The position numbers were made by a program, and so were the translations under genes. A stretch of 34,313 bases of DNA, from NCBI GenBank assembly GCA_028689545.1, contig JAQVCX010000029.1:1-34313 (forward strand). Direction: 5' to 3'. How positions within the stretch are numbered: the first letter of the stretch is position 1; every line of letters begins with the position of its first letter. Source of the stretch: Parabacteroides sp. GTDB lineage: Bacteria; Bacteroidota; Bacteroidia; Bacteroidales; Tannerellaceae. Under the pieces are notes generated by a model. That model ran no database searches and was not told where the DNA came from. It worked only from the letters and a program-made list of their open reading frames with translations. Shown piece after piece: positions 9,563 through 19,261 of the stretch.

Positions 9563-9647
9563 GATCTTTTCACCTCCGTGAAAAGATCGTATCACAACCG
9601 TGAAGAGATCTCATCACCTAGGTGAAACGATCTTTTCACCTCCGTGA
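9563..9647 (+). repeat. Four TCAC-N4-GTGA dyads phased at 22 bp
   Basis: TCAC-N4-GTGA occurs at 9570-9581, 9592-9603, 9614-9625 and 9636-9647, so starts are exactly 22 bp apart. The centres are CTCC, AACC, CTAG and CTCC. The first dyad extends to perfect 11-bp arms (GATCTTTTCAC at 9563-9573 and GTGAAAAGATC at 9578-9588). Units are linked by AAGATC/GAGATC/ACGATC-like sequence. A degenerate half site (TCAC at 9659) follows. Two helical turns per unit puts the dyads on roughly one DNA face, as for cooperative operators. As RNA each could form a short hairpin. There are no unique spacers, so it is not CRISPR. Confidence 0.9.
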
Positions 9648-9704
9648 AACGATTAGTGTCACGGTATGTATCCACGAATAACCTTTTAATCTCATACTAA
9701 ATAT

Positions 9705-10301
9705 ATGGCAGCTAAATATGACTTTTATAAGACTCCGACGCTGAAAGATGGCGTGGAGCGCCCTTGTTATCACGCACGTATCGTATCATCCGGCACGATT
9801 GATACGGACGATCTGGCCAAACGTATTCACGGCCGATGCACCGTCACCCCGGCGGATGTGGCCGCCGTGCTTATCTCTTTAAGCGAGGTGACCGTGGAAT
9901 ATTTACGAGAGGGAAAGCGTGTGCATATCGAAGGGCTGGGCTATCTGCAAGTAACGTTGCAATGCCCCGCCGTAGAATCCACGCACGAGATACGCGCGGA
10001 GTCTATCTGCTTCAAGTCCGTGTCCTTCCGTCCCGAGATAGAGCTGAAAGACAGCTTGAAGACGATGACACTGGAACGAGCCAAGTACAAATCCCATTCC
10101 CGCCAATTAGAGCCTGAGCATATCGACCAATTGCTGGCGAGCTATTTCGCCGAGCATGTGTATATGACCCGTGTGGCCTTCCAGCGACTTTGCGGCCTGA
10201 CGAGTAGCACCGCCAGCCGCCGCCTGCGCCAGCTCGTAGAGGAAGGGAGATTACGAGATATAGGCACCCGCCACCAGTCGCTTTACGTGCTTGTGGGATA
10301 G
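9705..10301 (+). CDS. HU-like (HU-HIG) DNA-binding protein with C-terminal winged helix
   Basis: A predicted nucleoid-associated or regulatory DNA-binding protein of 198 residues. Residues about 1-125 form an HU/IHF-like fold: MAAKYDFYKTPTLKD opening, a helical pair containing 'VTPADVAAVLISLSEVTVEY', then the strand 'VHIEGLGYLQVTLQ' and the beta-arm region. Residues about 136-198 look like a winged helix-turn-helix: helices around 'IDQLLASYFAEHVYMTRVAF' and 'LTSSTASRRLRQLVEEGRL', then a wing ending 'HQSLYVLVG'. HU domains fused to wHTH are a recognised Bacteroidetes clade (Pfam HU-HIG). The leader carries four phased palindromes, which suggests autoregulation, but that is inference. The gene stands alone before the ribosomal cluster. 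Confidence 0.88.
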   Translation: MAAKYDFYKTPTLKDGVERPCYHARIVSSGTIDTDDLAKRIHGRCTVTPADVAAVLISLSEVTVEYLREGKRVHIEGLGYLQVTLQCPAVESTHEIRAESICFKSVSFRPEIELKDSLKTMTLERAKYKSHSRQLEPEHIDQLLASYFAEHVYMTRVAFQRLCGLTSSTASRRLRQLVEEGRLRDIGTRHQSLYVLVG

Positions 10302-10361
10302 GAGGCTTATCGGTAGATAACGGAATATTGTTAAATATTAATAAATACGACTGGGGCTAGC

Positions 10362-10392
10362 CTTGTCGAACGGGAACAAATACGTACCTTTG
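10362..10392 (+). promoter_or_regulatory. rpsL promoter P1
   Basis: CTTG (10362-10365), a 19-bp spacer and TACCTTTG (10385-10392) match the Bacteroidetes consensus. It lies about 140 bp before rpsL. The -7 region reads AATACGTACCTTTGC, nearly the same as the second promoter downstream. Confidence 0.7.
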
Positions 10393-10436
10393 CACCGTTT
10401 TTAGTGCGGAGTATACGAAAAAAACAGGGACAACTT

Positions 10437-10467
10437 ATTGATAGTCCGAAAATAATACGTAACTTTG
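10437..10467 (+). promoter_or_regulatory. rpsL promoter P2
   Basis: ATTG (10437-10440), a 19-bp spacer and TAACTTTG (10460-10467). Transcription would start near 10473, leaving a leader of about 60 nt before rpsL. It repeats the core AATACGTA(C/A)CTTTGC of P1, 75 bp downstream. Confidence 0.65.
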
Positions 10468-10532
10468 CGACTTGAAATAGAAGAAGATTAGATAATAATA
10501 ATAACACATTCAAAGTTTAAAAAAAGAAAGAA

Positions 10533-10943
10533 ATGCCTACAATTCAGCAATTAGTTAGAAAAGGAAGGGAAACTTTGGTGGAGAAGGGTAAATCACCCGC
10601 ATTGGACGCTTGTCCTCAAAGACGTGGCGTTTGCGTACGTGTTTACACTACGACTCCGAAGAAACCTAACTCTGCAATGCGTAAAGTAGCGAGAGTACGT
10701 TTGACAAATGGTAAGGAAGTTAACTCCTATATCCCGGGAGAAGGACACAACTTGCAAGAGCACTCTATCGTATTGGTACGTGGTGGTCGTGTGAAGGACC
10801 TTCCTGGTGTGCGTTATCACATTGTTCGTGGTACGTTGGATACAGCGGGTGTTAACGGCCGTACGCAAAGACGTTCCAAATATGGAGCTAAGCGTCCGAA
10901 ACCGGGTCAAGCAGCAGCTGCCGCAAAAGGTAAGAAGAAGTAA
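10533..10943 (+). CDS. rpsL: 30S ribosomal protein S12
   Basis: S12 lies at the decoding centre of the 30S subunit and helps monitor codon-anticodon pairing. All hallmark segments are present: [43 protein letters not shown]. Lys43 and Lys88, the residues changed in most streptomycin-resistant mutants, are wild type. The 136-residue product is longer than the 124-residue E. coli form because of an Ala/Lys-rich tail ([13 protein letters not shown]). It is the first gene of the merged str-S10-spc-alpha cluster, downstream of two tandem promoters. Confidence 0.99.
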   Translation: MPTIQQLVRKGRETLVEKGKSPALDACPQRRGVCVRVYTTTPKKPNSAMRKVARVRLTNGKEVNSYIPGEGHNLQEHSIVLVRGGRVKDLPGVRYHIVRGTLDTAGVNGRTQRRSKYGAKRPKPGQAAAAAKGKKK

Positions 10944-11025
10944 TTAGTTACATGCCTTCAAACTGAGATTTAAATTAAGTATTAAAAACAGGTTTGAGTT
11001 ATTTGGATAGGCTATAGGTTGAGTA

Positions 11026-11045
11026 AATGGTTCGGCGGAACCGTT
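11026..11045 (+). promoter_or_regulatory. Hairpin in the rpsL-rpsG intergenic leader
   Basis: AATGGTTC (11026-11033), a GGCG tetraloop and GAACCGTT (11038-11045) form an 8-pair hairpin with one G-U, 52 bp before rpsG. An outer pairing TCAAAC (10958-10963) with GTTTGA (10992-10997) is possible upstream. In E. coli the S12-S7 spacer is the S7 autoregulatory site, so an equivalent role is plausible but unproven. Confidence 0.45.
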
Positions 11046-11097
11046 GAAGACAAGATTAGAGGCAACCAACGACAAGAACAAATTTTTTGAAAACAAA

Positions 11098-11574
11098 ATG
11101 AGAAAAGCAAAACCAAAGAAAAGACAGATCCTTCCGGATCCTGTTTTCGGTGATGTAAAGGTTACGAGATTCGTTAACCATTTGATGTATGATGGCAAGA
11201 AAAATACTGCCTTCGAGATTTTCTATTCCGCTTTGGAGACCGTTAAGGCTAAATTGCCTAACGAGGAAAAATCCTCTCTCGAAATTTGGAAAGCTGCGCT
11301 TGATAACATTACTCCTCAAGTCGAAGTTAAGTCACGCCGTGTAGGTGGTGCTACATTCCAAGTCCCTACTGAGATCCGCCCGGATCGTAAAGAGTCAATT
11401 TCTATGAAGAACCTTATCCTTTACTCTCGCAAGAGAGGTGGTAAGACCATGGCTGATAAGTTGTCCGCTGAGATTGTGGATGCTTTCAATAACCAAGGTG
11501 GCGCGTTCAAAAGAAAAGAAGATATGCACCGTATGGCTGAGGCTAACCGTGCGTTCGCTCACTTCAGATTTTAA
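11098..11574 (+). CDS. rpsG: 30S ribosomal protein S7
   Basis: S7 is the primary assembly protein of the 30S head and contacts the E-site tRNA. The start at 11098 gives the expected 158 residues beginning [19 protein letters not shown]; an in-frame TTG at 11044 would add 18 atypical residues. Family segments visible include [30 protein letters not shown] and the C-terminal [20 protein letters not shown] 154-bp spacer with a stable hairpin separates it from rpsL, and fusA follows after 22 bp. Confidence 0.98.
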   Translation: MRKAKPKKRQILPDPVFGDVKVTRFVNHLMYDGKKNTAFEIFYSALETVKAKLPNEEKSSLEIWKAALDNITPQVEVKSRRVGGATFQVPTEIRPDRKESISMKNLILYSRKRGGKTMADKLSAEIVDAFNNQGGAFKRKEDMHRMAEANRAFAHFRF

Positions 11575-11596
11575 TTTTTAAGGCAATATAAAGAAT

Positions 11597-13723
11597 ATGG
11601 CAAACAACGATAAGCAATTGATGTTCACTAGGAACATCGGTATCATGGCTCACATTGACGCTGGTAAGACAACTACTTCTGAACGTATCTTGTTTTACAC
11701 AGGTCTGACACATAAGATTGGTGAGACTCATGATGGAACTGCTACAATGGACTGGATGGCGCAGGAGCAGGAGCGTGGTATCACGATTACTTCCGCTGCT
11801 ACGACAACTTTCTGGAACTATTTGGGCGACCGTTATAAAATCAACTTGATTGACACTCCGGGACACGTTGACTTCACGGTTGAGGTTGAACGTTCTCTCC
11901 GTGTATTGGATGGTGCTGTTGCTACATTCTGTGCCGTAGGTGGTGTTGAACCTCAGTCTGAGACCGTATGGCGCCAGGCTGATAAATATAATGTACCTCG
12001 TATCGGTTACGTGAACAAGATGGACCGCTCGGGTGCTAACTACTTTGAGGTAGTACGCCAGGTGAAAGACGTTTTAGGAGCTAATCCTTGTCCGATCCAG
12101 ATCCCTATCGGGGCTGAGGAGACTTTCAAGGGTGTCGTAGACTTGATCAAGATGAAGGCTATCTTCTGGCACGACGAGAGTATGGGTGCCGAGTATAACG
12201 TTGAGGAGATCCCGGCAGACTTGCAAGCTGAGGCTGAGGAATGGCGCGACAAGATGCTTGAGTCTTTGGCTGAGTGCGATGACGCTATCATGGAGAAATA
12301 CTTCGACGATCCTTCTACCATCACGGAAGAGGAGATCATGGTAGCCATCCGCAAGGGTACGTTGGCTATGCAGATCAACCCGATGACTTGTGGCTCTTCT
12401 TTCAAGAACAAAGGTGTACAGACTCTATTGGACGCAGTTTGCGCGTTTTTGCCTTCTCCTGAAGATACTCCGGCTATCGAGGGTACAGATCCTTCAGATC
12501 CTGAAAGAGTGATCGTTCGTAAGCCTCTGTTCGAGGAGCCGTTGACCGCGTTGGCGTTTAAGATCGCTACCGACCCGTATGTAGGTCGTTTATGCTTCTT
12601 CCGTGTATACGCAGGTGCTATCAACGCTGGTTCTTATGTGCTGAATACGCGTTCCGGAAAGAAAGAGCGTATCTCCCGTTTGTTCCAAATGCACTCTAAC
12701 AAGCAGAACTCGATGGAGATGATTGGTTGTGGTGATATCGGTGCCGGTGTTGGTTTCAAGGATATCCGCACAGGTGATACGCTTTGCGATGAGAACCATC
12801 CGATCACGTTAGAGTCTATGGAATTCCCGGAACCGGTTATCGGTGTTGCTGTGGAGCCTAAGACCCAGAAAGATATGGATAAGTTGGGTATGGGCTTGGC
12901 TAAGTTGGCCGAGGAGGATCCTACTTTCCGTGTACAGACAAACGAGGATACGGGCCAGACCGTTATTAGCGGTATGGGTGAGCTTCACTTGGATATCATT
13001 ATCGACCGCTTGCGTCGTGAGTTCAAGGTTGAGTGTAACCAAGGCCGTCCGCAGGTTACTTATAAGGAGGCTATTACGCAACAGGTTGATCTTCGCGAGG
13101 TTTACAAGAAGCAATCTGGTGGTCGTGGTAAGTTCGCTGATATCATCGTTCGTATGGGACCGGCAGACGAAGGCTTCGAAGGTACTCTGCAATTCGTAGA
13201 CGAGGTTAAGGGTGGTAACATCCCTAAGGAATTTATCCCGTCCGTACAGAAAGGTTTCGAGAAGGCTATGAAGAACGGTGTATTGGCTGGTTATCCTCTT
13301 GATAAGTTGAAAGTGACTTTGATCGATGGATCTTTCCACCCGGTAGACTCAGACCAGTTGTCTTTCGAGATCGCCGCTATCCAAGCGTTCAAGAACGCTT
13401 CCGCTAAGGCAGGTCCTGTATTGATGGAGCCGATCATGCAGATGGAGGTTGTTACTCCGGAAGAGAGCATGGGTGATGTTATCGGTGACTTGAACAAGCG
13501 TCGTGGACAAGTTGAGGGTATGGAGACTAGCCGTACGGGCGCTCGTATCGTGAAAGCTAAGGTTCCATTGGCTGAGACATTCGGTTATGTGACGGCTTTA
13601 CGTACGATCACTTCAGGTCGCGCTACATCTTCAATGCAGTTCTCACACTACGCTCAGGTTTCTTCTTCTATCGCTAAGCAAGTGTTGGAGGAAGTTCAAG
13701 GTCGCGTTGATTTGATCAAATAA
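11597..13723 (+). CDS. fusA: Translation elongation factor G
   Basis: EF-G is the GTPase that drives tRNA-mRNA translocation and, with RRF, ribosome recycling. The 708-residue length and motifs are canonical: the P-loop AHIDAGKTT (about residues 19-27), the switch segment [19 protein letters not shown], and NKMD for guanine recognition. Domain II ([14 protein letters not shown]), domain IV ([14 protein letters not shown]) and domain V ([20 protein letters not shown]) follow in order. Unlike the E. coli str operon there is no tuf gene next to it; rpsJ follows after 22 bp, joining the str genes directly to the S10 cluster. Confidence 0.99.
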   Translation: MANNDKQLMFTRNIGIMAHIDAGKTTTSERILFYTGLTHKIGETHDGTATMDWMAQEQERGITITSAATTTFWNYLGDRYKINLIDTPGHVDFTVEVERSLRVLDGAVATFCAVGGVEPQSETVWRQADKYNVPRIGYVNKMDRSGANYFEVVRQVKDVLGANPCPIQIPIGAEETFKGVVDLIKMKAIFWHDESMGAEYNVEEIPADLQAEAEEWRDKMLESLAECDDAIMEKYFDDPSTITEEEIMVAIRKGTLAMQINPMTCGSSFKNKGVQTLLDAVCAFLPSPEDTPAIEGTDPSDPERVIVRKPLFEEPLTALAFKIATDPYVGRLCFFRVYAGAINAGSYVLNTRSGKKERISRLFQMHSNKQNSMEMIGCGDIGAGVGFKDIRTGDTLCDENHPITLESMEFPEPVIGVAVEPKTQKDMDKLGMGLAKLAEEDPTFRVQTNEDTGQTVISGMGELHLDIIIDRLRREFKVECNQGRPQVTYKEAITQQVDLREVYKKQSGGRGKFADIIVRMGPADEGFEGTLQFVDEVKGGNIPKEFIPSVQKGFEKAMKNGVLAGYPLDKLKVTLIDGSFHPVDSDQLSFEIAAIQAFKNASAKAGPVLMEPIMQMEVVTPEESMGDVIGDLNKRRGQVEGMETSRTGARIVKAKVPLAETFGYVTALRTITSGRATSSMQFSHYAQVSSSIAKQVLEEVQGRVDLIK

Positions 13724-13745
13724 TATTTAGAAACATATAATAAAT

Positions 13746-14051
13746 ATGAGCCAAAAGATCAGAATTAAATTGAAGTCTTACGATTATTCTCTGGTAGACA
13801 AGTCTGCCGAGAAGATCGTAAAGACGGTAAAGGCTACAGGTGCTATCGTTAGCGGTCCTATACCACTTCCTACGCACAAACGTATCTTTACAGTGAACCG
13901 CTCTACTTTCGTTAATAAGAAATCTCGTGAGCAGTTCGAACTCTCTTCTTATAAGAGACTAATCGATATCTATAGCTCAACTGCGAAGACAGTTGACGCT
14001 TTGATGAAGCTAGAATTACCTAGCGGTGTAGAAGTAGAAATTAAAGTATAA
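13746..14051 (+). CDS. rpsJ: 30S ribosomal protein S10
   Basis: S10 is a 30S head protein (NusE in antitermination complexes). The 101-residue protein has the expected opening [20 protein letters not shown], the loop segment [17 protein letters not shown] and the C-terminal [13 protein letters not shown]. In E. coli S10 begins its own operon. Here it sits 22 bp after fusA with no promoter-like sequence in the gap, so cotranscription with the str genes is likely. Confidence 0.98.
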   Translation: MSQKIRIKLKSYDYSLVDKSAEKIVKTVKATGAIVSGPIPLPTHKRIFTVNRSTFVNKKSREQFELSSYKRLIDIYSSTAKTVDALMKLELPSGVEVEIKV

Positions 14052-14070
14052 GTTTTTAACAATTAGTGAA

Positions 14071-14688
14071 ATGCCAGGATTATTAGGAAAAAAAATCGGA
14101 ATGACATCCGTTTTCAGTGCCGAGGGAAAGAATCTTCCATGCACTGTTATCGAAGTGGGTCCTTGTGTGGTTACACAGATCAAGACTTTGGAGAATGATG
14201 GCTATGAAGCTGTACAGTTGGGTTTCGAGGAGAAGAAAGAGAAACACACTACACAGCCAGAGATGGGTCACTTCAAGAAAGCCGGTGTAACTCCCAAGAG
14301 ATACTTGGCCGAGTTCAAGAATTTCGAGACTGAGTACAAGATGGGTGACGTGATCACCGTAGATTTCTTGGAAGACGCAGGTTTCGTGGATGTAGTGGGT
14401 ACATCCAAGGGTAAAGGTTTCCAAGGTGTAGTTAAGCGTCATGGTTTTGGTGGTGTAGGTCAGACTACTCACGGTCAGCATAACCGTGCTCGTAAACCGG
14501 GTGCTATCGGTGCTTGTTCTTACCCCGCGAAAGTATTCAAGGGCATGCGAATGGGCGGCCAGATGGGTAACGAACGTGTAACCGTTCAGAACCTTCAAGT
14601 GATCAAGGTAATGCCGGAACACAACCTTTTATTGGTAAAGGGATCTGTTCCAGGAGCAAAAGGTTCAATCTTATTAATTGAAAAGTAA
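14071..14688 (+). CDS. rplC: 50S ribosomal protein L3
   Basis: L3 is an early-assembly 50S protein whose loop reaches toward the peptidyl-transferase centre. The 205-residue product starts [15 protein letters not shown] and carries the conserved core loop [22 protein letters not shown]; the Gln in this loop is the residue methylated by PrmB in proteobacteria. The C-terminal [17 protein letters not shown] is also typical. The TAA shares a base with the rplD ATG (TAATG), indicating translational coupling. Confidence 0.98.
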   Translation: MPGLLGKKIGMTSVFSAEGKNLPCTVIEVGPCVVTQIKTLENDGYEAVQLGFEEKKEKHTTQPEMGHFKKAGVTPKRYLAEFKNFETEYKMGDVITVDFLEDAGFVDVVGTSKGKGFQGVVKRHGFGGVGQTTHGQHNRARKPGAIGACSYPAKVFKGMRMGGQMGNERVTVQNLQVIKVMPEHNLLLVKGSVPGAKGSILLIEK

Positions 14689-15317
14689 TGGAACTGAGCG
14701 TATTTAATATTAAAGGTGAAGATACCGGTAGAAAGGTAACTTTGAACGATGCGATCTTCGGCATTGAACCCAATGATCATGCTATTTACTTGGACGTAAA
14801 GCAGTATTTGGCAAATCAACGTCAGGGAACACATAAGTCGAAAGAGAGAAGCGAAGTATCAGGTAGTACACGTAAGCTGATCCGTCAGAAAGGTGGCGGT
14901 GGCGCACGTCGTGGTGATATCAACTCTCCGGTATTGGTTGGTGGTGGCCGTGTATTCGGTCCGAGACCTCGTGATTATGAGTTCAAGTTGAACAAGAAAG
15001 TAAAGTCTTTGGCTCGTAAGTCAGCGTTGAGTTACAAGGCAAAGAACAACGCGATTGTTGTCGTAGAGGATTTCACGATGGAAACTCCTAAGACTAAAGA
15101 ATTTATAACAATTACTAAAAACCTGAAAGTATCTGATAAAAAGTTACTTATGGTTTTACCGGAGAAGAATAATTTAGTATATTTGTCAGCTCGAAATTTA
15201 GAGAAAACGAATATAATAACTGCTTCTGAACTAAATACATATGCTGTGTTAAGCGCTGTTAATTTGGTTTTGACGGAAAGTTCAGTCGCTGTTGTTGAAC
15301 AAAATTTTAAAGCATAA
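14688..15317 (+). CDS. rplD: 50S ribosomal protein L4
   Basis: L4 lines the nascent-peptide exit tunnel. In this 209-residue protein the basic, glycine-rich extended loop that reaches the tunnel constriction is clear ([20 protein letters not shown], then [15 protein letters not shown]). The C-terminal globular part contains the typical [20 protein letters not shown]. In E. coli L4 also represses the S10 operon; no equivalent leader is apparent here because rpsJ has little upstream space. The start overlaps rplC by one base. Confidence 0.98.
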   Translation: MELSVFNIKGEDTGRKVTLNDAIFGIEPNDHAIYLDVKQYLANQRQGTHKSKERSEVSGSTRKLIRQKGGGGARRGDINSPVLVGGGRVFGPRPRDYEFKLNKKVKSLARKSALSYKAKNNAIVVVEDFTMETPKTKEFITITKNLKVSDKKLLMVLPEKNNLVYLSARNLEKTNIITASELNTYAVLSAVNLVLTESSVAVVEQNFKA

Positions 15318-15321
15318 GGAG
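15316..15321 (+). promoter_or_regulatory. Shine-Dalgarno-like site of rplW
   Basis: AAGGAG ends 7 nt before the rplW ATG and overlaps the rplD stop codon. Such a site is unusual here, since nearly all other genes in the cluster lack a purine-rich SD. Confidence 0.6.
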
Positions 15322-15328
15322 TAGAATA

Positions 15329-15622
15329 ATGGGAATTATTATTAAACCTATAGTAACAGAGAAACAAACAGCGATCACAGAGCAATTTCCGAATCGCTAT
15401 GGTTTTCGCGTTTCTCCTGATGCCAACAAATTCGAGATTAAGAAAGCTGTAGAGAATATGTACAGTGTCACAGTAGTTGATGTTAATACCATCAACTACT
15501 CAGGAAAGCGTAAAAGCCGTTATACTAAGTCTGGTATCATCAATGGCAAGCAGACAGCTTTCAAGAAAGCGATCGTAACGTTGAAAGAAGGAGAAACAAT
15601 TGATTTCTTTAGTAATATCTAA
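15329..15622 (+). CDS. rplW: 50S ribosomal protein L23
   Basis: L23 sits at the tunnel exit and is the docking point for trigger factor and SRP. It has 97 residues, beginning [19 protein letters not shown], with the conserved [19 protein letters not shown] strand-helix and the basic loop [10 protein letters not shown]. It is one of only three genes in the cluster with a clear SD-like sequence (AAGGAG). The gaps are 11 bp from rplD and 8 bp to rplB. Confidence 0.97.
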   Translation: MGIIIKPIVTEKQTAITEQFPNRYGFRVSPDANKFEIKKAVENMYSVTVVDVNTINYSGKRKSRYTKSGIINGKQTAFKKAIVTLKEGETIDFFSNI

Positions 15623-15630
15623 AAAAAGAA

Positions 15631-16455
<825 letters not shown>

Positions 16456-16475
16456 TCTGATTAATAAAGTAAACT

Positions 16476-16745
16476 ATGAGTCGTTCGCTAAAAAAAGGCC
16501 CGTATATTAATGTAAAGCTTGAGAAGAAAGTCTTGACTATGAATGAGTCGGGAAAGAAAGCCGTAGTTAAGACATGGGCAAGAGCCTCAATGATTTCGCC
16601 TGATTTCGTAGGCCATACTATTGCAGTTCACAATGGAAATAAATTTATTCCTGTTTTCGTAACCGAGAATATGGTAGGTCACAAGTTAGGAGAGTTCTCT
16701 CCGACACGTACTTTCCGCGGTCACGCCGGTAATAAGAAAAGATAA
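16476..16745 (+). CDS. rpsS: 30S ribosomal protein S19
   Basis: S19 is a 30S head protein that pairs with S13 and contacts the A-site finger. The 89-residue product begins [19 protein letters not shown] and contains [20 protein letters not shown] and the C-terminal [20 protein letters not shown], all standard for the family. A 52-bp AT-rich spacer without recognisable structure separates it from rplV. Confidence 0.98.
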   Translation: MSRSLKKGPYINVKLEKKVLTMNESGKKAVVKTWARASMISPDFVGHTIAVHNGNKFIPVFVTENMVGHKLGEFSPTRTFRGHAGNKKR

Positions 16746-16797
16746 TATCGGTAGTAACAGGAATTCAGGAATCTGAAAATAAAAAGAATCGAATAAA

Positions 16798-17208
16798 ATG
16801 GGTGCTAGAAAAAGAATATCAGCTGAAGCAAGAAAAGAAGCCCAAAAGACCATGTATTTCGCGAAGTTGAACAATGTTCCTACCTCTCCTCGTAAGATGC
16901 GTTTGGTAGCAGACATGATTCGCGGTATGGAAGTATTCCGTGCGCTTGGTGTTTTGAAGTTTTCAAACAAGGAAGCTGCAGCAAGAGTAGAAAAATTGCT
17001 TCGTTCAGCAATCGCAAACTGGGAACAGAAAAATGAACGTAAAGCAGAGGCAGGAGAGTTGTGCGTATCTTCAATCAGCGTTGATTGCGCTACTACATTG
17101 AAGAGAATGCGTCCGGCTCCTCAAGGAAGAGGTTACAGAATTCGTAAACGCTCGAACCACGTAACTCTGTTTGTTGATACACTTAGTAAAAACGATAGTC
17201 AAAATTAA
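16798..17208 (+). CDS. rplV: 50S ribosomal protein L22
   Basis: L22 contacts all 23S domains, and its beta-hairpin lines the exit tunnel near the macrolide site. The 136-residue protein shows the conserved [18 protein letters not shown] helix, the ANWEQKNE region and the tunnel hairpin [20 protein letters not shown]. No insertion or deletion of the kind linked to macrolide resistance is apparent in the hairpin. rpsC follows after 7 bp. Confidence 0.98.
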   Translation: MGARKRISAEARKEAQKTMYFAKLNNVPTSPRKMRLVADMIRGMEVFRALGVLKFSNKEAAARVEKLLRSAIANWEQKNERKAEAGELCVSSISVDCATTLKRMRPAPQGRGYRIRKRSNHVTLFVDTLSKNDSQN

Positions 17209-17215
17209 TTTGTAG

Positions 17216-17950
17216 ATGGGACAAAAGGTTAATCCGATTAGTAATCGTTTAGGAATTATCCGTGGTTGGGATTCCAATTGGTATGGCGGTAAGAATTACG
17301 GGGATACTTTGCTGGAAGATAGCAAAATCCGTAAATATTTGAATGCCCGTCTTGCAAAAGCTAGTGTATCTCGTATCGTTATTGAACGTACGCTTAAGTT
17401 GATCACGATCACTGTTTGTACGTCACGTCCGGGTATCATCATCGGTAAAGGTGGTCAAGAAGTTGATAAGTTGAAGGAAGAGTTGAAGAAGATCACTGAC
17501 AAAGAAGTGCAGATCAACATCTTCGAGGTGAAGAGACCTGAATTGGACGCTGTTATCGTAGCAAATAACATCGCACGTCAACTTGAAGGTAAAATCGCAT
17601 ATCGTCGCGCGGTAAAGATGGCTATCGCCTCTACCATGAGAATGGGTGCCGAGGGTATAAAGATTCAAATCTCTGGTCGTTTGAATGGTGCTGAAATGGC
17701 TCGTTCGGAAATGTATAAGGAAGGAAGAACTCCGTTGCACACTCTTAGAGCAGATATCGACTATGCTTTGGCTGAGGCCTTGACAAAAGTTGGTTTGCTG
17801 GGTGTTAAGGTTTGGATCTGCCGTGGTGAGGTTTATGGCAAGCGCGATCTTGCTCCTTCTTTTACCACTACCAAGGAGACAGGCCGTAGAAACGACAATG
17901 CCGGTGGCAACAGAGACAAGAACTTCAAGAGAAAAAGAGCTAATCGTTAA
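17216..17950 (+). CDS. rpsC: 30S ribosomal protein S3
   Basis: S3 forms part of the mRNA entry channel and helicase activity of the 30S subunit. The 244-residue protein has the N-terminal [20 protein letters not shown], a KH-type domain with the loop [20 protein letters not shown] (about residues 65-85) and the C-terminal domain containing [20 protein letters not shown]. It ends in a basic, Asn/Arg-rich tail. Standard position between L22 and L16. Confidence 0.98.
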   Translation: MGQKVNPISNRLGIIRGWDSNWYGGKNYGDTLLEDSKIRKYLNARLAKASVSRIVIERTLKLITITVCTSRPGIIIGKGGQEVDKLKEELKKITDKEVQINIFEVKRPELDAVIVANNIARQLEGKIAYRRAVKMAIASTMRMGAEGIKIQISGRLNGAEMARSEMYKEGRTPLHTLRADIDYALAEALTKVGLLGVKVWICRGEVYGKRDLAPSFTTTKETGRRNDNAGGNRDKNFKRKRANR

Positions 17951-17970
17951 ACGTTAGAATTTAAGAAGAG

Positions 17971-18405
17971 ATGTTACAACCAAAGAAAACCAAGTTCAGA
18001 AGACAGCAAAAGGGGCGCATGAAGGGCGAAGCTCAACGTGGCAACCAGCTGGCCTTCGGTTCTTTTGGAATAAAGTCATTAGAGAATAAGTGGATTACCG
18101 GTCGTCAGATCGAGGCTGCCCGTATCGCCGTTACACGTTATATGCAACGTCAGGGTCAGGTTTGGGTTCGTATCTTCCCGGATAAGCCAATCACGAAGAA
18201 GCCTGCAGAGGTTCGTATGGGTAAAGGTAAAGGTAATCCCGAGGGATTTGTTGCGCCTGTTACTCCGGGTCGTCTGATTTTCGAGATCGAAGGTGTTCCC
18301 TTTGATATTGCTAAGGAAGCGTTGCGCCTTGCCGCACAAAAACTTCCGGTTACAACCAAGTTTGTTGTGAGACGTGATTATGACATGCAAAATCAAAATG
18401 CGTAA
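17971..18405 (+). CDS. rplP: 50S ribosomal protein L16
   Basis: L16 organises the A-site tRNA pocket of the 50S subunit. The 144-residue product begins [20 protein letters not shown] and includes [20 protein letters not shown] and the [19 protein letters not shown] segment close to the peptidyl-transferase centre. The C-terminal [14 protein letters not shown] is also typical. rpmC starts 5 bp after its stop. Confidence 0.98.
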   Translation: MLQPKKTKFRRQQKGRMKGEAQRGNQLAFGSFGIKSLENKWITGRQIEAARIAVTRYMQRQGQVWVRIFPDKPITKKPAEVRMGKGKGNPEGFVAPVTPGRLIFEIEGVPFDIAKEALRLAAQKLPVTTKFVVRRDYDMQNQNA

Positions 18406-18410
18406 TTGTT

Positions 18411-18608
18411 ATGAAGATTGCAGAAATTAGAGAACTAAGCACGAAAGAGTTGCTAGAGAGAGTAGATGCAGAGGTTGCGGCCTATGATCAGAAGAAGATT
18501 AACCATAGCATCTCGCCTATGGATAATCCTTCTCAGATTAAACAGCAACGCAGATTGATCGCGCGCATGCAAACAGAATTGCGCCAGAGAGAACTTAACA
18601 ACAAATAA
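18411..18608 (+). CDS. rpmC: 50S ribosomal protein L29
   Basis: L29 is a small two-helix protein next to L23 at the tunnel exit. The 65-residue product begins MKIAEIRELSTKELLERVDA and carries the typical second helix QIKQQRRLIARMQTELRQRE, which gives confidence despite the short length. It is tightly packed: 5 bp after rplP and 9 bp before rpsQ. Confidence 0.96.
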   Translation: MKIAEIRELSTKELLERVDAEVAAYDQKKINHSISPMDNPSQIKQQRRLIARMQTELRQRELNNK

Positions 18609-18617
18609 TTGAGCCTG

Positions 18618-18875
18618 ATGGAAACTAGAAATTTAAGAAAAGAAAGAACGGGCGTGGTAACGAGCAACAAGATGGATAAAAGCATCACGGTTGCCATTAA
18701 ATGGAAGGAAAAACACCCCATTTATGGTAAGTTCGTTAGTAAGACGAAAAAATATCATGCTCACGATGAAAATAACGAATGCAACATTGGCGATACCGTA
18801 AAGATTATGGAGACTCGTCCTTTGAGCAAGACTAAGAGATGGAGATTAGTTCAAATAATCGAAAGGGCTAAGTAA
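18618..18875 (+). CDS. rpsQ: 30S ribosomal protein S17
   Basis: S17 is an OB-fold primary binder of 16S rRNA. I use the ATG at 18618 ([20 protein letters not shown], 85 residues); an in-frame TTG directly after the rpmC stop would add three residues and is less likely. Conserved parts include [20 protein letters not shown] and [17 protein letters not shown] single base separates its stop from the rplN ATG. Confidence 0.97.
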   Translation: METRNLRKERTGVVTSNKMDKSITVAIKWKEKHPIYGKFVSKTKKYHAHDENNECNIGDTVKIMETRPLSKTKRWRLVQIIERAK

Positions 18876-18876
18876 G

Positions 18877-19242
18877 ATGATACAACAAGAATCAAGACTA
18901 ATAGTAGCAGATAACAGTGGCGCTAAGGAAGCTTTATGTATCCGTGTTTTAGGCGGTACGAGAAAGCGTTATGCCTCTGTAGGTGATGTGATCGTAGTAG
19001 CAATCAAGAGCGTAATCCCGGCTAGCGACGTTAAGAAGGGTGCTGTTTCTAAGGCTATCATCGTTCGTACTAAGAAAGAGATCCGCCGTCCGGATGGTTC
19101 TTATATCCGTTTCGATGATAACGCTTGCGTATTATTGAATGCCGGTGGCGATATCCGTGGTAGCCGTATCTTCGGTCCGGTTGCCAGAGAGCTTCGTGCA
19201 ACAAACATGAAAATTGTATCACTTGCACCTGAAGTGCTTTAA
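18877..19242 (+). CDS. rplN: 50S ribosomal protein L14
   Basis: L14 sits at the subunit interface and is the binding site of the silencing factor RsfS. The 121-residue sequence is canonical: [40 protein letters not shown], the conserved [18 protein letters not shown] and the C-terminal [20 protein letters not shown]. In E. coli it opens the spc operon. Here no separate promoter is visible in the single base between it and rpsQ. Confidence 0.98.
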   Translation: MIQQESRLIVADNSGAKEALCIRVLGGTRKRYASVGDVIVVAIKSVIPASDVKKGAVSKAIIVRTKKEIRRPDGSYIRFDDNACVLLNAGGDIRGSRIFGPVARELRATNMKIVSLAPEVL

Positions 19243-19261
19243 TCTCGTAAAATTTAAAGTA

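Noticed and set aside
9563-9664. CRISPR array
   Set aside because: Repeat units are contiguous 22-bp palindromes with no unique spacers and no cas genes nearby.
10331-10513. Minus-strand small frame upstream of rpsL
   Set aside because: It lies over both rpsL promoters and its translation has no family features.
10533-10943. Streptomycin-resistance allele of rpsL
   Set aside because: Lys43 and Lys88 are both wild type.
11044-11097. Upstream TTG start for rpsG
   Set aside because: The added residues do not resemble S7, and they cover a hairpin-bearing spacer; the ATG at 11098 gives the usual 158 residues.
12040-12624. Long minus-strand frame within fusA
   Set aside because: Antisense shadow of EF-G; no start context, promoter or recognisable protein.
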